Below, in pieces: positions 1-8,434 of a stretch of 64,000 bases of DNA. The notes under the pieces were generated by a model, which ran no database searches, was not told the DNA's origin, and saw nothing but the letters and a program-made list of their open reading frames with translations. Origin of the DNA: Arthrobacter sp. 24S4-2 (GTDB lineage: Bacteria > Actinomycetota > Actinomycetes > Actinomycetales > Micrococcaceae); contig NZ_CP040018.1 of the NCBI RefSeq assembly GCF_005280255.1, forward strand, positions 62,001-126,000. Reading direction: 5' to 3'. The position numbers were made by a program, and so were the translations under genes. Within the stretch, counting starts at the first letter, position 1. Each line of letters opens with the position of its first letter.

Positions 1-1099
1 CGAAGTACCGCTCCGGGGCGGCGTCTTGGAATTCGCCGGCGTGGGTCGAGTTTCCCACTTCGCCGTCCAGGACAACGATTTCGGGGCGGGCGGCCAGCGC
101 GGACACGGTGGCGCCGAACGCGGCCCGGGTTGCCACCTCCTCACCCACCTCCCATTGCGGCAGGCTGACGGCTGCCCGCGGATTCGGGGTGAGCGCAGGT
201 GCGCCCGGTTCGGGGAGGGCTGTGGTGACCCGCAGGTTACCGGGGCCGCCGAGCGCTGCCACGGCGCGGTCGGCCATGTCCTTCGGGAGCGCCTTGCCGT
301 GCCAGCCGTTCCGGTCTTCGATCTCGGGAACGCCTTTGCCTTTGATGGTTCTGGCCAGAATGACCGTGGGCCGGTCGGGCCGGGATCGTGCGCGGGTGAG
401 CGCGTCGTCGATGGCGGTAAGGTCATGGCCGTCGATGACGAGGGGGTGGGCGCCGAAAGCTTCCACGCGCCGGGCGGATCGGTCCATGTCCCATTGGAGT
501 TCGGTGGGACCGTTCTGTCCCAGGCGGTTGACGTCCACGATGGCGGTCAGGTTGCCCAGCTTGTAGTACGCGGCCTTGTCCAGAGCTTCCCAGATGGAGC
601 CTTCGGCCAGTTCGCTGTCCCCGCACAGGACCCAGGTCCGGTACGGCAACCGGTCCAGGTACCGTCCGGCCAGGGCCACTCCGACCGCGTCCGGCAGGCC
701 CTGGCCCAGCGAGCCTGTCGCCACGTCAACCCAGGGAAGGGCCGGTGTGGGGTGGCCTTGGAGCCGGCTGCCGAACTGCCGGTAGGTGTTGATCAGTTCG
801 TCCTCCCCAACGACACCAACGGCCCGGTACATGGAGTACAACAGCGGGGAGGCATGACCCTTGGAGAAAATGAGGTGGTCATTCGTCGGCTGCAACGGCT
901 GGTCCCAGTCATAGCGGAGGTGCCGTTCGAGCAGGACAGCCATGAGATCCGCAGCCGACAACGAGGAGGTCGGATGGCCGGAGCCGGCCTGTGTGCTGCA
1001 GCGGATGGAATCCACCCGCAGCTGCGCCGCGAGCCGTCCGATGAGCACGGCCTGCGCCGCGGTCATCGGCGCCGGGGCCGGTTCCTGATGTTCGGTCAT
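1..1099 (-). CDS. tkt: Transketolase, 3' end outside window
   Basis: This is the thiamine-diphosphate transketolase of the non-oxidative pentose phosphate pathway. The minus strand is open from the ATG at 1099 to the window edge, about 366 codons. Visible motifs are QAGSGHPTSS near residue 38, SKGHASPLLYS, ATGSLGQGL, the TPP-binding GDSELAEGSIWEA with a downstream DVNRLGQ, and the start of the pyrimidine-binding domain (VVLDGEVGNSTHA). These spellings match the shorter transketolase class that includes the animal enzymes rather than the long E. coli TktA class. AAAGGTGA stands a few bases before the ATG. The family is certain; the physiological sugar pair is not. Confidence 0.93.
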   Translation of the reverse strand, partial: MTEHQEPAPAPMTAAQAVLIGRLAAQLRVDSIRCSTQAGSGHPTSSLSAADLMAVLLERHLRYDWDQPLQPTNDHLIFSKGHASPLLYSMYRAVGVVGEDELINTYRQFGSRLQGHPTPALPWVDVATGSLGQGLPDAVGVALAGRYLDRLPYRTWVLCGDSELAEGSIWEALDKAAYYKLGNLTAIVDVNRLGQNGPTELQWDMDRSARRVEAFGAHPLVIDGHDLTAIDDALTRARSRPDRPTVILARTIKGKGVPEIEDRNGWHGKALPKDMADRAVAALGGPGNLRVTTALPEPGAPALTPNPRAAVSLPQWEVGEEVATRAAFGATVSALAARPEIVVLDGEVGNSTHAGEFQDAAPERYF

Positions 1100-1342
1100 G
1101 GCAATCACCTTTCACCTGTTCAAAGGAACCCCAGTCTCCGGGAGGCCTGATACGTGTCGTACCCCCGGAAGCCGGTTCCTGCGGAAATTGCGACCGGTCA
1201 GGCGGCGCCGGTCCAGCGGGATCTGCTTGCGGCCCCTGGGAGTGCCCTGTCCCGGGTGCCGGGATTCACCTGCGGGCTCCTGCCCTGGCGGCGACGTTGC
1301 CGCGCCGGATCGGACGGCACCCTCGCGGTCGGAACCTCGTAT

Positions 1343-1368
1343 GTTGATCAACTCATCACGTGATCAAC
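1343..1368. promoter_or_regulatory. Inverted repeat GTTGATCA-N10-TGATCAAC
   Basis: An 8-bp perfect inverted repeat has arms at 1343-1350 and 1361-1368. The left arm sits inside the 10-bp palindrome GTTGATCAAC (1343-1352). It lies about 245 bp upstream of the transketolase start and is AT-richer than its surroundings. It looks like a binding site for a dimeric regulator such as a GntR-type protein. That identity is inference; no regulator gene is adjacent. Confidence 0.35.
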
Positions 1369-1647
1369 AGATTGCCGCAGGCAACCAGCCCCGCGCAAGG
1401 CCCGCCGGACAATCCACAGGCAAGATCCACGGAACTCACAGCGAAGGCGGGCAGTGTCCGCTCCCGCAGTGCCCGCTTGGCCCTGGCTCAGCTGACCACT
1501 CAACTCGGCGGAGTCTCGATTCCCTCGCTGCCGGCGTTTCAGGTCGTCATGGGTCTCGGGGCGGCCGCAGTCCTCGCAGCACTCGCCGTCGCAGCCTTCC
1601 TGCCGGGTCATCCTGCAGCTGCATCGGGTCGCGGTACAGGGGAATAG
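1360..1647 (+). pseudogene. Possible MFS transporter C-terminal remnant
   Basis: This is a 95-residue frame with a GTG start and no clear ribosome-binding site. Its middle reads LAQLTTQLGGV, followed by one hydrophobic segment (FQVVMGLGAAAVLAALAVAAFLPG). The order of a 'QLGG' stretch then a last membrane helix resembles the C-terminus of DHA2-type drug exporters with most helices missing. The N-terminal 25 residues look random. It may instead be a fortuitous ORF; I list it because the hydrophobic helix is coherent. Confidence 0.2.
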
Positions 1648-1841
1648 TTCGGGATGACCGGTTTGAACGACACCACGGCGGCCGACGCAGGCCGCAGCCG
1701 CGCTGTCGATGCCTACCCCTTCCATTTCCAATCTATCCCCCGCCAGGGGGCTTGCCGCAAGCCCCGGGCCGTGCCGGATAATCGCCGAAGACCGAACCTA
1801 GAGAACGGGAGTAGCGAAATGATGCCGACAGGAGTGTTGCC

Positions 1842-3358
1842 ATGAACGAGCATGCGGTGGTGATCGCCGGGGGAGGTCCGACAGGACTGATGTTGGCAGG
1901 CGAGTTGGCGCTGGCGGGCGTCGACGTTGCCATCGTCGAGCGGCGTCCCACCCAGGACCTGCCCGGCTCGCGGGCAGGCGGTCTGCACTCACGCACCATC
2001 GAGGTCCTCGATCAGCGTGGGATCGCCGAGCGGTTCCTGGCGGAGGGGCAGGTGGCTCAGGTCGCCGGTTTTGCCTTCAACCGCCTGGACCTCAGCGATT
2101 TTCCCACCCGGCACCCATATGGCCTCGGGCTGTGGCAGAAGCACATCGAGCGCATCCTGGCCGGCTGGGTCGACGAGCTGCCCGTGACGGTCTATCGCGG
2201 ACGCGAGGTGACGGGCTTCGCGCACGACGACACCGGTGTCGACCTCGCGCTGTCCGACGGCGAGTCTCTGCGGGCGGGATATCTCGTGGGGTGCGACGGT
2301 GGGCGCAGCGTCATCCGCAAAGCAGCCGGCATCGATTTCCCCGGGTGGGATCCGACCACCAGCGCACTGCTCGCCGAGGTCGAGGTGACAGAGGAGCCGG
2401 AGTTGGGCATCCGCCAGGACGACCTCGGCACCCATTCCTTCGGCAGGGTGGAGTACGAGATCCGCGACGGCGAGGTCGTTTACGCAGATGAGGGGCCGGT
2501 GGGGTCATGGTGACCGAACAGGACCCCGGAGCCACCAGCGAACCGACCCTGGCCGATCTCAGCAAAGCACTCATCACTGTCTACGGAACCGATTACGGGA
2601 TTCACAGTCCCACTTGGATCACCAGGTTCACAGACATGACCCGGCAGGCCGCGTCTTACCGGGAGGGACGGGTGCTGCTGGCCGGCGACGCCGCACACGT
2701 GCATTACCCGGCGGGTGGACAGGGCCTCAACATCGGTGTCCAGGATGCCGTGAACCTGGGATGGAAACTGGCCCAGGTTGTCAACGGGACATCCCCAGCC
2801 AGCCTGCTGGATACGTACCAAGCTGAACGCCACCCCATCGCTGCGCGCGTGCTGCGTAACACGATGGCGCAAACCGCGCTCATGCGTCCGGCCGATGCGC
2901 GCCTCGAGGCCTTGCGCGAGACCGTGGCCGAGCTGCTGAGCATGGAGGAGCCGCGCAAGCGCTTCGCCGGGATGATGTCCGGTTTGGACGTCCATTACGA
3001 CGTCGGGCATTACGACGGCGGCGAGGGTCACCCGCTGTTGGGGCGCCGCATGCCCGACCTCGATCTGGTCACCGCCGACGGCCCGCTGCGGGTTTTCACC
3101 TTGCTGCACGGTGCACGGCCTGTCCTTGTCAACCTCGGTGAGCCCGGCGGCTTCGATACTGCTCCTCGGCCGGACCGGGTCCGGCTGATCGACGCCCAAT
3201 ACGGTGGTACCTGGGAGCTTCCGGCAATCGGGGAGGTGGCGGCCCCCGGCGCCGTGCTGATTCGACCCGACGGATATGTGGCCTGGGTGGGAGACCGGGC
3301 CCGGCTGGGGCTAGCCGACGCGCTCACCACCTGGTTCGGACCGCCTGCCGCGGCGTAG
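1842..3358 (+). pseudogene. FAD-dependent aromatic/rifampicin-type monooxygenase, frameshifted
   Basis: This is a class A flavoprotein monooxygenase of the PheA/TfdB/Rox type, which hydroxylates aromatic substrates; Rox members inactivate rifampicin. The first frame (1842-2513) carries the FAD motif GGGPTGLMLAGEL and the DG motif LVGCDGGRS. The second frame (2507-3358) carries the GD motif LLAGDAAHVHYPAGGQGLN and a thioredoxin-like C-terminal domain ending before WFG. The two join near 2500, where GTG GGG TCA would read V-x-V-M-V-T-E-Q if one base, probably a G in the G run, were restored. The full product would be about 505 residues, normal for the family. AGGAG precedes the ATG by 7 nt. The substrate cannot be deduced. 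Confidence 0.88.
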
Positions 3359-3518
3359 CGCACCAAAGGGTCCGCGCACCGTTGTCAGTCCCATGCGGAG
3401 AGGCCTAGACTCAGCCCACAACCCCTGTCGGGGAGAACTCCAGGACCCTTCACTCATCCGATGTTCTGGGCGTGCGGATAGGTTCGTGTTCTGGGCACAA
3501 GCAGAACGGGAGTCAGCC

Positions 3519-3838
3519 ATGAGCAAGTATTTTTTCCAAGCAAATTATGTGGGCCAGGGCATCAAAGGCCTGATGGAGGAGGGCGGTTCCAAACGTCGGG
3601 ACGCGGTGGTTAAGGCCTTGGAATCCGTGGGGGATCATTGGATTGCATCTACTACGCGTTCGGTGAGACGGACGTCCTGGGGGTCTTCGACATACCCGAT
3701 CAGTCCAGCGCCGTGGCCCTGTCCCTGCTGATCAATTCCACCGGCGCCGTGGATCTGCACCTTACGCCGCTCATGACGCCTGAGGACATCGACGCAGCAG
3801 CGGGCAAGGCGCCTGCCTACCGGGCACCCGGTCAGTAG
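3519..3838 (+). pseudogene. GYD-domain protein, frameshifted
   Basis: This is a small GYD-domain protein of unknown function, about 105 residues, related to the ferredoxin-like ABM fold. The first frame gives MSKYFFQANYVGQGIKGLM and VVKALESVG. The second frame resumes with LDCIYYAFGETDVLGVFDIPD and ends in APGQ. The switch is at the GTGGGGGATC run near 3630: five G are present where six would restore one continuous protein. The pieces together match the usual length and order of the family, so the break is more likely a one-base error or a very recent mutation than old decay. The frame extends upstream to 3393, but that part is not protein-like. Confidence 0.8.
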
Positions 3839-4209
3839 CGGGAGTATGCGGCCGCCTCGCCGACCAGGACCATGCGGCCGCGGTGCCAGCGTGGAATGGT
3901 GGGGAAGTCATAGGTCATGTACGGGCTGATGATTCCGTCCGTTGCCTCAATGATCCGGGCCATGGGTGTGTGGTCCCCGGAGACTAACCCCGTCAGCCAG
4001 CCCTTGAATGCGGGAGCGTCCAGCTCGGCACGATTGCCGGAGGACCGCTGCAGTGGGTTGGCAAACCACCAGATCCTGCCGTCCGGGTCGGGGATGTAGC
4101 AGTAGAAGCAGCGCTTGCCGAAGACCATCTTCATCCGGCCGGGCTCGACGTCCAAAGCGGGACCGAGGCCGGCCGGAACAATCCCGCCGGTATTGGGCAG
4201 CGGTATGCT
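3832..4209 (-). pseudogene. FAD-dependent monooxygenase fragment
   Basis: About 125 residues of a second, unrelated-subtype FAD monooxygenase lie antisense here. Coherent similarity includes GRMKMVFGKRCFYCYIPDPDG, IWWFANP, IIEATDGI, and TYDFPTIPRWHRGRMVLVGEAAA. This last part is the GD motif region, where VGDAAH is expected, and it stops eight residues later. Both the N-terminal FAD-binding half and the C-terminus are missing. The fragment's 3' end overlaps the GYD gene's stop codon, and the frame upstream of 4209 is noise antisense to the marR gene. This looks like a true truncation, not a sequencing slip. Confidence 0.75.
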
Positions 4210-4257
4210 CCTGGGCTGCGGGGAGGAAGGCGCAATGAGTGGCCGGACGGCGGAACG

Positions 4258-4716
4258 GTGTACGAGTCGGGCCGGGAGTTGTCGACGGCGGCCGTTATGT
4301 TCCACACGGCGCTGTCCGAGCTGCGCGGGCTGTCCGCGACGGAAGGCAAGGCGATCGATATCCTCATGCGCTTCGGGCCAATGACTGCGGGTGAGTTTGG
4401 TGAGCATTCCGGGCTCGCGCCTGCGTCGGTGACCGGTTTGATGCAGCGGCTGGAGGGCAACGGCATCGCACGCCGGGTTCGCCATGGGGAGGACAAGCGC
4501 AAGGTCCTCATCGACCTAGTAGGCGACCAGGCAGCAGCCGCGGCACCCTACTTTGCGGACTTCATGGGCGGACTGGCGGCACTCCTGGAAGGCTACAGTG
4601 ACGACCAGTTGCGCACGATTGCCGATTTCTCCACGCGGGCCGCCCGGATTCAGCAGGAGGCTGCGGGCCGGCTGGCCAAGTCACCAGAGGCCGTGGAACA
4701 CGTCTCGATCGTTTAG
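4258..4716 (+). CDS. MarR-family transcriptional regulator
   Basis: This is a winged-helix MarR-type repressor of about 152 residues. The core is GRELSTAAVMFH, LSATEGKAIDIL, then the recognition helix region GEFGEHSGLAPASVTGLMQRLEGNGIARRV and wing residues KRKVLIDL. The GTG at 4258 has no good ribosome-binding site. An ATG at 4235 does (GGGAGGAAGG, 4 nt away), and its frame reads MSGRTAER before falling out of phase at 4256-4258. One extra G there would give MSGRTAERVYESGREL, a natural MarR N-terminus. The true start is therefore probably 4235 with a one-base loss. Neighbouring monooxygenase genes are plausible targets. Confidence 0.8.
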   Translation: MYESGRELSTAAVMFHTALSELRGLSATEGKAIDILMRFGPMTAGEFGEHSGLAPASVTGLMQRLEGNGIARRVRHGEDKRKVLIDLVGDQAAAAAPYFADFMGGLAALLEGYSDDQLRTIADFSTRAARIQQEAAGRLAKSPEAVEHVSIV

Positions 4717-4746
4717 CGCACCCGGTGTCAGGGCAGAATGGTAGGC

Positions 4747-5331
4747 ATGACCCAAACGACGTTCGCCCTTGTCCGCCACGGCCAGACAGACTGGAATGCG
4801 CAGCGCCGGCTGCAGGGTTCCACCGACATTCCGCTGAACGACGTCGGACGCGGCCAGGCGGGCGACGCCGTCGCTGTCCTGTCCGGCTACGAGTGGGACA
4901 CGATCGTGTCCTCACCGCTGAGCCGTGCCGCAGAAACCGCCGACCTGATTGCCGAAGGACTCGGGCTCAGCGTTGCCCGGCGCGTGCCGGAACTCACCGA
5001 GCGTAGCTTCGGACCAGCAGAGGGCCTGCAGGCCGGCCCCGAACTCGACGCCCTGCGTACGCCCGGTGGTTTCCGCGGCGCGGAAAGCGAGGACGAGGCG
5101 GCCAGCCGCGGGCTGGCCGCCCTGGAAGTGCTGGCCGAGGAATTCAGTGGCCGCCGCGTCCTGGTCGTCGCCCACGGGACCCTCATCCGCGTAAGCCTCA
5201 GCCGCGCCATCGGCCGCACCCTGCAAAGCATCGACAACGCGGTGCTCAACGTCGCCCACCACCATGCCGTTGACGGCTGGCAGCTCGAATACTTCAATGG
5301 CGAGCGGGTTGTGACTGCTGTCCAGGGCTGA
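4747..5331 (+). CDS. Histidine phosphatase family protein (phosphoglycerate mutase-like)
   Basis: This is a cofactor-independent-looking member of the histidine phosphatase superfamily (branch 1; GpmB/CobC-like). The catalytic RHG is near the N-terminus (LVRHGQTDWN). The second catalytic region is VVAHGTLIR near residue 145, with SSPLSRAAETA between them. I start at MTQTTFALVRHG (4747); an in-frame ATG three codons earlier is also possible. The length of 194 residues is usual. These enzymes dephosphorylate small phospho-metabolites; the substrate cannot be told from sequence. It follows the marR gene by 30 bp and may be cotranscribed. Confidence 0.9.
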   Translation: MTQTTFALVRHGQTDWNAQRRLQGSTDIPLNDVGRGQAGDAVAVLSGYEWDTIVSSPLSRAAETADLIAEGLGLSVARRVPELTERSFGPAEGLQAGPELDALRTPGGFRGAESEDEAASRGLAALEVLAEEFSGRRVLVVAHGTLIRVSLSRAIGRTLQSIDNAVLNVAHHHAVDGWQLEYFNGERVVTAVQG

Positions 5332-5378
5332 CCCGCCCCGTTCCCCGCCCCTCAAACTCGGGTTTGTGGTCCCTCCGA

Positions 5379-6188
5379 TTAGGGCTGGTAGTACTCCTCC
5401 GTCGGTGTGAAACCCACACGATCCACTTTCCGGTGGTAGTGAACACCGGTCATGCCGCCGAGCACCGCGCCCACCAGGGCTGTGGCGGCCACGGCAATGA
5501 CCGCGATGATGCCGCTCGTACTCAGCTGGCCCTCGGCCGCGGGAAGACGGAGGAAACTAGAGAGCATGGTCAGGGCATTGAGTTGCCCGCCGCTAACCAT
5601 CGGCAAGAGGGCGACGCCCGCGGCCACTATCACGGCCCACAACCAGACCATAAGCCCCTGGCCGATGCCGTTGAAGCGCGCCATCCGACCTGCGACGTAG
5701 CCGCCCGAAAAATAGGCAAGGAAGGGGATCGACAGGAGCACGATCACGCCTGTCACGCCGCCTGATGATGCCTGCCCGGCTTCTGCCATCAGGTCCGTGC
5801 CGGCCAGATAGCCTGCCCTGGCGGCCGCCGTAACCGCAGCTACCAGCAGAATGGCCATTGCCGTCGCGGTCAGCCAGCCGAAGAAGGCCGAGCCGATCTT
5901 GATGCCGCCGAACCGCTCCTCTTCGCGGGCAACCACGGTTTCATGGATAGCGGCGACCGGGTCTTCCGTAAAGAAGCCTTCCACCGGGCCGCCGGTGGCA
6001 TCGACATACCCGGGGTCCTCGTAGCCGACGCTCTCGCCAGCGGGGACAACGCCGTCGGACTCTTCGTAGTAGCCGTCGTCAGGACTGCGGTCAGAAGCGC
6101 GGGCATCCGGTGGGCCCAGCGGTTCGGGAAAGTCATCCCCCACTCCGTCGCGTCCTCGACCGCCAACAGGATCCCTTGCGCTGCCCAT
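5379..6188 (-). CDS. Integral membrane protein with acidic cytosolic N-terminus
   Basis: A 269-residue protein. The first ~90 residues are hydrophilic and rich in Asp, Glu, Gly and Tyr. About five hydrophobic segments follow, starting at FFGWLTATAMAILLVAAVTA, then VTGVIVLLSIPFLAYFSGGYVAGRMARFNG, LMVWLWAVIVAAGVALLPMV and IIAVIAVAATALVGAVLGGM. The 'YFSGGYVAGRMARF' segment resembles YrzE/TIGR04086-type membrane proteins of actinobacteria. I choose ATG 6188 because GGGGA lies 6 nt upstream; GTG 6191 would be too close. The function is unknown. Overlap with the convergent phosphatase is avoided by 47 bp. Confidence 0.8.
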   Translation of the reverse strand: MGSARDPVGGRGRDGVGDDFPEPLGPPDARASDRSPDDGYYEESDGVVPAGESVGYEDPGYVDATGGPVEGFFTEDPVAAIHETVVAREEERFGGIKIGSAFFGWLTATAMAILLVAAVTAAARAGYLAGTDLMAEAGQASSGGVTGVIVLLSIPFLAYFSGGYVAGRMARFNGIGQGLMVWLWAVIVAAGVALLPMVSGGQLNALTMLSSFLRLPAAEGQLSTSGIIAVIAVAATALVGAVLGGMTGVHYHRKVDRVGFTPTEEYYQP

Positions 6189-6433
6189 CACGCATCCCCG
6201 CTTTCAATGTCCAACCAGCACTTTCGCTGAATCGGCCAGTGCGGCGGACTGCTCAGGAATTCACAATCATTCACGGGCCGCCGCCCCACAGGCGCTCCCC
6301 GACGCTGCGCGGCCGGTGAGTAGTACCCAAATTAGTCGCGCTCCGTCCCGGTTCACGAGGGGCTTTCGGCCTTATTTGGCCCTTCGTCTCCGCCTCCGCA
6401 ACAGCGTCGGAGGCTAAGCGTAAGGCAGCGGCT

Positions 6434-6886
6434 TCAGGCAGCCTTTCGCACCCTACAGTTGCCGTCCGAACGGGACCTCGACGAAGGACTTGCCGGCGGC
6501 TTGCTTCTGGACAATATGTGGCTTCCCGGGGAGACCGTGGTGTCCCCGTGCAGGTGGACCCCATGGCCTATAACGGCGCCTGCTCCGATCCGGGAGTGGC
6601 TGCCGACATGTGCGCGGTTGCCGACCACCGCGCCCGGCCCAACGTACACGGCCTCACCGATGACTGCCCTGTGCCCAATACGGGCCTTCCGGTCGATCCA
6701 GCTGCCGCCGCCGACGCGGCATCCCGATCCCACCCAGGCGCCGGCCTCCACGTATGATGTTGCGCTGATGAACGAGGTGTCGTCCACGTCGGCGCCGCGC
6801 CCGATGAGGCCGCCGCCATTCGGATGCCGGTGGTAGGTGGTGACCTTCCCGGCGTCGTCTTCGACTGTTTCGATTTTCCTGCTCAT
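6434..6886 (-). CDS. Left-handed beta-helix (hexapeptide-repeat) protein
   Basis: A 150-residue protein with repeated [LIV]-G-x-x hexapeptides (LIGRGADVDD, YVEAGAWVGSG, ARIGHRAVIGEAVYVGPGAVVGNRAHVGSHSRIGAG), the fold of acyltransferases and carbonic-anhydrase-like trimers. The start MSRKIETVEDD at 6886 is preceded by AGGAAGG. The C-terminus in this frame (LSRSKPPASPSSRSR) is unnatural. From about 6515 another frame reads VQKQAAGKSFVEVPFGRQL followed by a stop at 6453, which is clearly protein-like. A one- or two-base indel in ACATATTG therefore seems to have replaced the original tail. Without a catalytic domain its enzymatic role is uncertain. Confidence 0.78.
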   Translation of the reverse strand: MSRKIETVEDDAGKVTTYHRHPNGGGLIGRGADVDDTSFISATSYVEAGAWVGSGCRVGGGSWIDRKARIGHRAVIGEAVYVGPGAVVGNRAHVGSHSRIGAGAVIGHGVHLHGDTTVSPGSHILSRSKPPASPSSRSRSDGNCRVRKAA

Positions 6887-7060
6887 TGCCTTCCTGTCAG
6901 CCCGGTGCAACCCGTCGCCCCGGACACTCGGTTTAACACGAGCGCAGCGGCGTGCATTCCATACAGAAATGCGCCCAATGCCGTTGAATTTTTGGAACAT
7001 GCGGGCGCCTCCGATGGTTATGTACAGAAAGGGCTCGGGCTTCCCACAAGGAGGTGCAGG

Positions 7061-7951
7061 GTGACCACGAATGACAAGGACCTGTCAGGGCGTCGGCCCC
7101 GCAGTGCAGTCGCTGGTGCTGCGTACGTCGAGGGTGCAAGCCACCACCCGTGGCGCCGGTACGTTGCCTTGGGGGATTCGTTCACGGAGGGTGTGGGTGA
7201 CCCCGACCCTCGGAGTCCAGGCGGAGTACGCGGTTGGGCTGATCGTGCAGCGGAGGAGCTGAGCATCGGCCACGAGGAGTTCGCGTACGCGAATCTCGCC
7301 GTGCGCGGCCTGCTGTTGGAGCAGATCCTGGAACGGCAGATCGGGCCTGCGTTGGCATTGGAGCCGGACCTGATCACGCTTTCGGCCGGAGGCAACGACA
7401 TGGTTTTCCACAGCAGCGATCCGGACAAGTTGGCTGACAGGCTCGACGCCGGGGTGGAGCTCTTGAGTTCTGCCGGCGCCACCCTGGTGCTGTTCACCGG
7501 GCCCGACTGGGGATCAACGCCCTTCCTGGGCCGTAACCGGACCAAGGTCGCGGTTTTCAATGAAAACATCCGGGCCATCGCATCCCGGCACGACGCCGTG
7601 ATCGCCGATCTGTGGGGTATCCGGGAGCTCAGGAACCCGCGGATGTGGGATCAGGACCGACTTCATCTTTCCCCGCTGGGCCACCACGCCGTGGCATTGA
7701 TGGTGCTGGACACGCTTGGTGTCCCGCACCGGCTCCGGCCGCTGGAACCCGGAGCCGTGCCGCCGCGCAACTGGCAACAGGCAAGGGCAGGAGATCTTGT
7801 GTGGGCGCGCAGATATCTCCTGCCGTGGGCATGGCATCGACTCCGGAAGCGTGCCGCCATGGATGAACCGAGGGCAAAGCGACCCACCGCAGCCCCGCCT
7901 GCCACCTCGGCGCCGGTGACCGGGTTCGTCGTTCATTCTTTTCGCCAGTGA
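7061..7951 (+). CDS. SGNH/GDSL-type esterase or lipase
   Basis: This is a serine hydrolase of the SGNH superfamily, about 296 residues. Block I is YVALGDSFTEGVGDP with the catalytic Ser near residue 35, the block III Asn is in LSAGGNDMVF, and block V is DRLHLSPLGHHAVA with the Asp-x-x-His pair. No signal peptide is seen, so it is likely cytosolic. The GTG start at 7061 is chosen because AAGGAGGTGCAGG precedes it directly; the open frame upstream is not protein-like. The C-terminal 30 residues are Pro/Ala-rich and probably disordered. The substrate is unknown. Confidence 0.9.
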   Translation: MTTNDKDLSGRRPRSAVAGAAYVEGASHHPWRRYVALGDSFTEGVGDPDPRSPGGVRGWADRAAEELSIGHEEFAYANLAVRGLLLEQILERQIGPALALEPDLITLSAGGNDMVFHSSDPDKLADRLDAGVELLSSAGATLVLFTGPDWGSTPFLGRNRTKVAVFNENIRAIASRHDAVIADLWGIRELRNPRMWDQDRLHLSPLGHHAVALMVLDTLGVPHRLRPLEPGAVPPRNWQQARAGDLVWARRYLLPWAWHRLRKRAAMDEPRAKRPTAAPPATSAPVTGFVVHSFRQ

Positions 7952-8064
7952 TTTGTCCATCCGACGAATGCCGATAAAAGATATTCATTCCGTCCGCCTG
8001 CGTATTAAATTAAGTAACAGTTATGCGGGATTTAGTTCGGAGCATGAATGATAATCTTTTCCGC
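7952..8064. promoter_or_regulatory. AT-rich leader of lsr2
   Basis: About 110 bp that are markedly richer in A+T than the rest of the window (for example GATAAAAGATATTCATTC and TATTAAATTAAG). Lsr2-type proteins bind AT-rich DNA, so autoregulation through this leader is plausible. No convincing ribosome-binding site precedes the chosen ATG, so expression may use a weak or alternative start. Confidence 0.45.
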
Positions 8065-8385
8065 ATGGCAAAACGAGTAATAACCACGCTGGAAGATGAC
8101 CTCGACGGCACTGAAGCGAGCGAGACAGTCCGATTCTCTATTGATGGCGCTGAGTATGAGATTGATCTCAATGAAGCCAATGCGCACGAACTCCGTCAGG
8201 CAATCAACAAATACACAGCTGTCGCACGCAGGTCTGCCGGACGTCCCCGCTCGGCAACCCGTCCCGTCACCGGCGGCAGCGACACCAAGGCTGCCCGCGC
8301 CTGGGCGGTTGCCAACGGAATTCCCGTCAGCGCCCGGGGCCGTATCCACTCCGAGGTCATGGAGCGCTACGCCGCTGCACACTAG
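8065..8385 (+). CDS. lsr2: Lsr2-family nucleoid-associated protein
   Basis: This is an H-NS-like xenogeneic silencer of actinobacteria, 106 residues. The N-terminal dimerisation domain is MAKRVITTLEDDLDG through FSIDGAEYEIDLN. The C-terminal DNA-binding domain carries the RGR hook (PVSARGRIHSEVMERY), which inserts into the minor groove of AT-rich DNA. I take MAKR as the start by family; the frame could begin at 8044 or 8023. Its TAG stop codon (8383-8385) is made from the TA target site and the first base of an IS630 element, so the coding sequence is intact but its native 3' flank has been moved about 1.1 kb away. Confidence 0.93.
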   Translation: MAKRVITTLEDDLDGTEASETVRFSIDGAEYEIDLNEANAHELRQAINKYTAVARRSAGRPRSATRPVTGGSDTKAARAWAVANGIPVSARGRIHSEVMERYAAAH

Positions 8386-8403
8386 TGCGGCGTGTCTAAA
8401 GTT
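8385..8403 (+). repeat. IS630 left terminal inverted repeat
   Basis: GTGCGGCGTGTCTAAAGTT. It pairs with the right repeat at 9485-9503 with two mismatches. Confidence 0.88.
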
Positions 8404-8434
8404 ATTTTATGGTTGGTGTTTGGGAGAATTGGGC

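Larger units (their letters stand above)
1100..1841. other. 742-bp stretch without a convincing gene
   Basis: This lies between the divergent starts of the transketolase and the FAD monooxygenase. Open frames here on both strands have unnatural composition. Two items stand out and are listed separately: a GTTGATCA/TGATCAAC inverted repeat near 1350 and a short membrane-like ORF at 1360-1647. The stretch presumably holds promoters for both flanking genes. I could not place them with confidence. Confidence 0.5.

Noticed and set aside
26..1150. A 374-codon plus-strand frame at the left edge
   Set aside because: Antisense to the clearly recognisable transketolase; composition is unnatural.
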